From: Paraspadella gotoi
Lineage: Eukaryota > Chaetognatha
Length of the DNA stretch: 64,000 nt
Direction: 5' to 3'
Assembly: GCA_051294375.1 (NCBI GenBank)
Contig: CM119264.1
Location: 675,611-739,610, forward strand
The notes beneath the pieces were generated by a model. It was not told the DNA's origin. It searched no databases and worked only from the letters and a program-made list of their open reading frames with translations. Of the stretch, positions 59,845 through 64,000 are shown piece after piece (the stretch's first letter is position 1; each line of letters begins with the position of its first letter). The translations under genes and the position numbers were made by a program.

Positions 59845-60440
59845 CATTGTGTTTCCATTTTCCTCCTATTTGTCATTCCGACTCATTATCATTTCATCCC
59901 CTTACGCTTCTCTTCCTCTTCCTTCTCCTCTTTCTTCTCCTCTTTCTTCTCGTCTTCCTTTTTCTCTTCCTTTTCCTCTTACTCTCTAACGCCTCTGTCT
60001 CTCGCGCTCTCTCTCTATCTCCCCTCTTTCTCTCTCCCTGTCTCTCTTAATCTCTCACACTTTTTCTTTCCTCCTTCCTCTTTTTTTTCTCTCCTTCTTC
60101 CCTCTCTTCCATTCTTCCCTCCCTTCCCTCCCTCCTAATCTTCTCTCCCTTCCNNNNNNNNNNNNNNNNNNNNNNNNNNNNNNNNNNNNNNNNNNNNNNN
60201 NNNNNNNNNNNNNNNNNNNNNNNNNNNNNNNNNNNNNNNNNNNNNNNNNNNNNNNNNNNNNNNNNNNNNNNNNNNNNNNNNNNNNNNNNNNNNNNNNNNN
60301 NNNNNNNNNNNNNNNNNNNNNNNNNNNNNNNNNNNNNNNNNNNNNNNNNNNNNNNNNNNNNNNNNNNNCCTCCCTTCCTCTCTCCTAATCTTTCCTCCCT
60401 TCCCTCCCTCCTAATCTTCCCTCCCTCCTAATCTTCCTCC
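59760..60440. repeat. pyrimidine-rich block with 215-N gap before exon 9
   Basis: (CT)n at 59783-59841, CTCCTCTTTCTTCTC-type sequence at 59905-60150, a gap at 60154-60368, then CTCCCTCCTAATCTTCCCTC tandem units to about 60437. The array ends about 15 bp before the exon 9 acceptor. Confidence 0.85.
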
Positions 60441-60456
60441 CCTTCCTCCATCTCAG

Positions 60457-60597
60457 GGTCCTCAATCCAAAATCATCGTCGCCCGCGTGAATTTCCGTCC
60501 CACCATCAAGTGTTCCGACTCCTCCTCTTCCTCCACTTCTTCCTCCTCCTCCTCTTCCTCCTCCCTCTCGCGCCACGCCATTGGCTCGTCGACCGGC

Positions 60598-60628
<31 letters not shown>

Positions 60629-60682
60629 GCGGCGGCGGAATGACGAATCGACATCGAATGATCAACGAGGAAGAAAGAGAAG
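60457..60682 (+). CDS. exon 9: possible fourth domain start with Ser/Gly insertion
   Basis: The acceptor is CCTCCATCTCAG and the donor GTGAGA. In frame from exon 8 it encodes GPQSKIIVARVNFRPTIKCS, then about 20 mostly-Ser residues from TCC/TCT codons, LSRHAIGSSTGG, a Gly-rich run from GGC codons, and MTNRHRMINEEERE. VNFRPTIKC looks like strands A-B of another Ig-like domain. The low-complexity block sits where strands B-C should continue. The exon ends in phase 1, so coding continues; the next exon was not found before 64000 and may lie in a gap or outside. The Ser/Gly part could be an expanded microsatellite within a real exon. Confidence 0.72.
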
Positions 60683-60683
60683 G

Positions 60684-61080
60684 TGAGAGGGGAGAGGGGG
60701 AGAGAGCGGGAAGGGGAGAGAGAGGGAGAGAGGGAGATGGGGAGAGAGGCGGAGAGAGGGAGAGGGGGGTCAGGGGTAGACACCCTCCACCCGGCTGAGC
60801 GGGCCCAGGGCTTCAAGGGTGAGCCCGAGACGAGCAATCAGAATTTTGAAAAAAAAAGTCTTAAAAAATTATTAATTATTTTTAAAAAATAAAGATTTAA
60901 AATGAAGATTTAATGAAAAATGGCCGTTAGAGGGTCTATCAAGAGACAAAATTAACAATAGTAATATTTTTTATGAAAAAATTTTCATTAATTTATCAAT
61001 ATTAATGTAGAATTGTTAAGTCTTTGAAGAATGCAGAGTACAATATATTATTCCCCAATCTAATACTTGAGGAAGTGAAA
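60684..61080. other. start of intron 9
   Basis: GAGAGGGAGAGG-type sequence to about 60770, then CCCAGGGCTTCAAGGGTGAG, a possible fragment of the 58.8-kb repeat, then AT-rich sequence. No exon was found. Confidence 0.55.
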
Positions 61081-61082
61081 CC

Positions 61083-61272
61083 TTTGAAATATTATGCTCA
61101 CTCATCGACAGGGAAGCCAGGTACTCTGGGAATGAATGAACCAGACTGTGAGAGAGTCTTGATTGAAAGCTTGCAGGGACCTGCTATGTCATTATCTTGT
61201 AAGAGTGATGGAGGCCTTAAACCACCAAAGCGTGTTCAAAGTCAGGGGCAAGAAAGCTTATTTATTAAATGA
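61083..61272 (+). repeat. interspersed repeat ending AAGCTTATTTA, copy 2
   Basis: Close copy of 56783-56965. The open frame across it, with a KPGTLGMNEPDCERVLIESL-like translation, is repeat-borne and is broken in the other copy. Confidence 0.8.
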
Positions 61273-61614
61273 ATGAAAAAACAAATTTTGGTTGTACAAA
61301 TTTCGTAGAATTTTATTTTGATAACTTTTTGCAATACTCTGACTGCTTCATACATTTAGCCATCTCTATAGAGTAAGGCGTATTGAAAGTTTCCGATCAA
61401 AATTTTAATAGTTGTTCATGAACAGTCTTGTACTAAAGAACATTGATATATAAATTTTTTAAAAATTTCTCAATTTTCGCATTAGACCATATTTATTTAC
61501 TCACCATAGAAAGTGTCAAAATTTACCAAAATTTTTTTTTAGTTTTGAAAGCATAAAAAGTTAATGAAATAAAATATATGTCTTAATGAAAAATTATTTC
61601 ATTAAGTTATTCTC

Positions 61615-61676
61615 TTATAACATGTCAGAACATCGAATTATGATAAATTATGCAAAAAATGATGTCCGTCCGTCCA

Positions 61677-61715
<39 letters not shown>

Positions 61716-62710
61716 GGCGTCCGTCGTCCACCTTATCAACACCAATTACTGTGATTGAAGGTGGATTAGAATTGAAATTTTGTGTGTAGGTAGGGAAGTG
61801 TGTGATGGAGCTGGAATCAGTTTCGATGGATAATCGTCCGGAGTGAAAATGAGTTAAAATGGAAAAAAAACAAAAAAAAAAAAATTTTCACTGATTTGAA
61901 ACGCTTACTCAGAGTGAATGTGGTCATTGACTTTCCAAATTTTGTATGTGGTAGGAAAGATGTGTGATGAGGCAGGAAATAAGGTTCGATGGAATCGTTT
62001 AAGTGGAATTAGTTAAAATGGAAAAAAACATACTATTTCACTATTGATTATGCTTTTTAATATTAAATGTAAATCAGCTTAATTAAATTCTTTAATAAAT
62101 AATACTATATTAATTAATTAATAATTATTTGTATAATTAACTTAATTCATTTGTGATTGTGATTGTTGTTTTGTGATTGAGAGAGGCGAGACAAGAAGTG
62201 GAAAACGATTTTGACAGGAATAAAAAAATTAAATATTGATGATTTAATTAATTAATTATTTAATTAATAATTAATAATGTAAATTATCTGATTAGCTTCT
62301 TACCGCTAATGATCGTGGGCCAGATTCCGGCATTGTTTGCTCTAAACTTTATTTAATATTAGTGACATGTTTCGAGTTGAGGCCTTTTTTACAGGAGTTA
62401 TTTAGAGACTGTCATATCAGTGGTTTTCCTATAAAGGTATATTATATATATAAATATAGCACTTACTTTCGTTAAAATTAATATATCACTGGTAGTACGC
62501 CTGGTTTATAATTGCTTTTACAAGGTCTTTACAATACAGATTCGCAGATTTGATTTGCTGGCGCAATGAGGAAAACATATCGGTCTTCCGATGAGTTTGT
62601 TGGCGTAGCGCAAATGATTTAAAGTATCGACTTTTCGATTGATCGCATTGGGCGTGGCGGCAATATGACCACTATCAACACCTTAAGTGAAAGAGAGAGT
62701 TTGGAGTAGG
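61615..62710 (+). repeat. GTCC-family repeat and duplication D, copy 1
   Basis: The first part (61620-61740) has the CATCGAATTATGATAAATTA marker and (GTCT)n. From about 61940 the sequence repeats 62873-63624, with many more single-base insertions and deletions in this copy. Confidence 0.85.
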
Positions 62711-62788
62711 AGGAGAGAGAGAGGAAGAGAAGAGAGAGAGAAGAGAGAGAGAGAGAGGAGAGAGAGAGAAGGAGAGAGAGAGAGGGAG

Positions 62789-62824
<36 letters not shown>

Positions 62825-62847
62825 GAGAAGAGAGAGAGAGAGAGAGA
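62687..62847. repeat. (GA)n up to a 25-N gap
   Basis: GA-rich run with AGGA interruptions ending at the gap 62848-62872. Confidence 0.9.
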
Positions 62848-62872
62848 NNNNNNNNNNNNNNNNNNNNNNNNN

Positions 62873-63624
62873 TGTATGTGGGTAGGAAAGTGTGTGATTG
62901 AGCAGGAAATAAGGTTTCGATGGAATCGTTTAAGTGGAATTTAGTTAAAATGGAAAAAACAAACAATCTATTTCACTATTTGATTATGCTTTTTATATTA
63001 AATGTAAATTCAAGCTTAATTAATTAATTATTAATAAATAAATAAATAATTAATTAATAATTATTTGTAATTAATTAATTAATTTTGTGATTGTGATTGT
63101 TGTTTTGTGATTGAGAGGCGAGACAAAGTGGAAAACGATTTTGACAGGAATAAAAAAATTAATATTAATTAATTAATTAATTATTTAATTAAAAATTAAT
63201 TAATTAATTATCTGATTAGCTTCTTACCGCTAATGATCGTGGGCAGATCCGGCATTGTTTGCTCAAACTTATTTAATGACAATTTAGTCGGACATGTTTC
63301 GAGTTGAGGCTATTTTCGTCTTCTACAGAGTCTTATTTAGAGACTTCATCAGTGTTTCCTAAAAGGTATATTACTATATATAAATATAGCCTACTTCGTT
63401 AAATTAATATTCACTGGTGGTACGCTGTTTATAATTGACTTTTACAAGGACTTTACAAATACAGATTCGACAAATTGATTTGCGTGGCGCCAATGAGAAA
63501 ACATATCGGTCTTCCGATTGAGTTGTTGGCGTAGCGCCAATGATTTAAAGTATCGACTTTCGATTGATCCATTGGCGTGGCGCCAATGACCCTATCAAAC
63601 CCTTAACTGAAAGAGAGAGTTGGA
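62873..63624 (+). repeat. duplication D, copy 2, gap-flanked
   Basis: Starts TGTATGTGGGTAGGAAAGTG straight after a 25-N gap and ends GAAAGAGAGAGTTGGA at a 234-N gap. It corresponds to about 61940-62705. Its position between two gaps suggests an unmerged assembly end. Confidence 0.88.
63479..63592. repeat. short tandem of GGCGCCAAT palindromic units
   Basis: Three steps of about 50 bp carry TGCGTGGCGCCAATGA, TTGGCGTAGCGCCAATGA and ATTGGCGTGGCGCCAATGA, separated by the small palindromes TCGGTCTTCCGA and TCGACTTTCGA. The first copy of duplication D has the same series (62548-62672) with errors. Confidence 0.8.
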
Positions 63625-63858
63625 NNNNNNNNNNNNNNNNNNNNNNNNNNNNNNNNNNNNNNNNNNNNNNNNNNNNNNNNNNNNNNNNNNNNNNNNNNNN
63701 NNNNNNNNNNNNNNNNNNNNNNNNNNNNNNNNNNNNNNNNNNNNNNNNNNNNNNNNNNNNNNNNNNNNNNNNNNNNNNNNNNNNNNNNNNNNNNNNNNNN
63801 NNNNNNNNNNNNNNNNNNNNNNNNNNNNNNNNNNNNNNNNNNNNNNNNNNNNNNNNNN

Positions 63859-64000
63859 TTTTCTTTTTTTTTCTGAAGAAAAAAAAAATTCGTCTTGTTT
63901 CTCTGACTGACGGCGTCTTGTTTCTTTTTTTTTGACCCGCAGTTCTGTTTTGTTTTGTTTTTGTTGTTGTTGATGTTGTGAATGTGTTTCGTTTTGCCTC
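63859..64000. other. window end, T-rich
   Basis: T/A-rich sequence with a possible acceptor-like TTGACCCGCAG at 63932-63942 followed by TGTTTTGTTTTG and GTTGTTGTTGATGTTG. No exon is supported. Confidence 0.5.

Noticed and set aside
61024-61272. 82-codon frame that looks protein-like
   Set aside because: The same sequence at 56.8 kb is frame-broken and carries a SINE-like A/T tail, so this is a dispersed repeat.
63932-63990. Tenth exon after TTGACCCGCAG
   Set aside because: The following sequence is TGTTTTGTTTTG and GTTGTTGTTG repeat with no matching domain; the exon 9 phase gives no convincing peptide.

Overview
The window is a stretch of a metazoan (invertebrate-type) nuclear genome. It has spliced coding exons with GT/AG borders and introns of 0.26 to 19.5 kb. 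It also carries a large load of microsatellites (AG/CT, TTTTC, ATT, ACG, TTTA), tRNA-derived repeats, miniature inverted-repeat elements and Tc1- and LINE-like relics. Eight N-gaps (three of exactly 25 N) show that it is a draft scaffold. I cannot assign the phylum from sequence alone.

Only one gene is supported. It lies on the + strand and appears to span nearly the whole window. I could chain nine exons whose codon phases match at every junction: 5360-6015, 17389-17526, 17785-17909, 19058-19164, 38671-38793, 42052-42188, 43220-43319, 55673-55792 and 60457-60682. Together they give 1,732 nt, about 577 codons, still open at the last donor. The predicted protein has a long low-complexity N-terminus ending in a signal-peptide-like hydrophobic segment. 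Two recognisable immunoglobulin folds follow (Cys-Trp-Cys with a DAGTFKC strand F; then VTC-LTW-LLC), then a divergent third domain. The start of a possible fourth domain is interrupted by a poly-Ser/poly-Gly block. Three N-glycosylation sequons support an extracellular product. The 3' end lies outside the window or in its gaps. I do not recognise the exact family member.

Region by region: 1-5.3 kb is purine/pyrimidine-biased satellite DNA plus one interspersed GTCC-rich repeat, with a possible promoter element (AAGATGGCGGC) about 360 bp before the first exon's ATG. Intron 1 (6.0-17.4 kb) contains an enormous imperfect palindrome (about 7.34-17.15 kb). Intron 4 (19.2-38.7 kb) contains two direct duplications, an inverted duplication, a Tc1 relic and a LINE endonuclease relic. 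Introns 5-8 contain miniature elements, tRNA-Leu-like repeats, SINE-like repeats and many short minisatellites. The last 3 kb holds another gap-flanking duplication.

Several of the large duplications sit against N-gaps and differ mainly by single-base indels. The first explanation to exclude is assembly error (uncorrected long-read patches, haplotype duplication, foldback reads). The big palindrome is less clear, because one internal section of its arms is strongly diverged. I found no convincing previously undescribed molecular system. The most noteworthy items are the split Ig-superfamily gene, the palindrome, a miniature-element family with TTAGGG-like interiors, and tRNA-Leu 3'-half fragments that retain a CCA.
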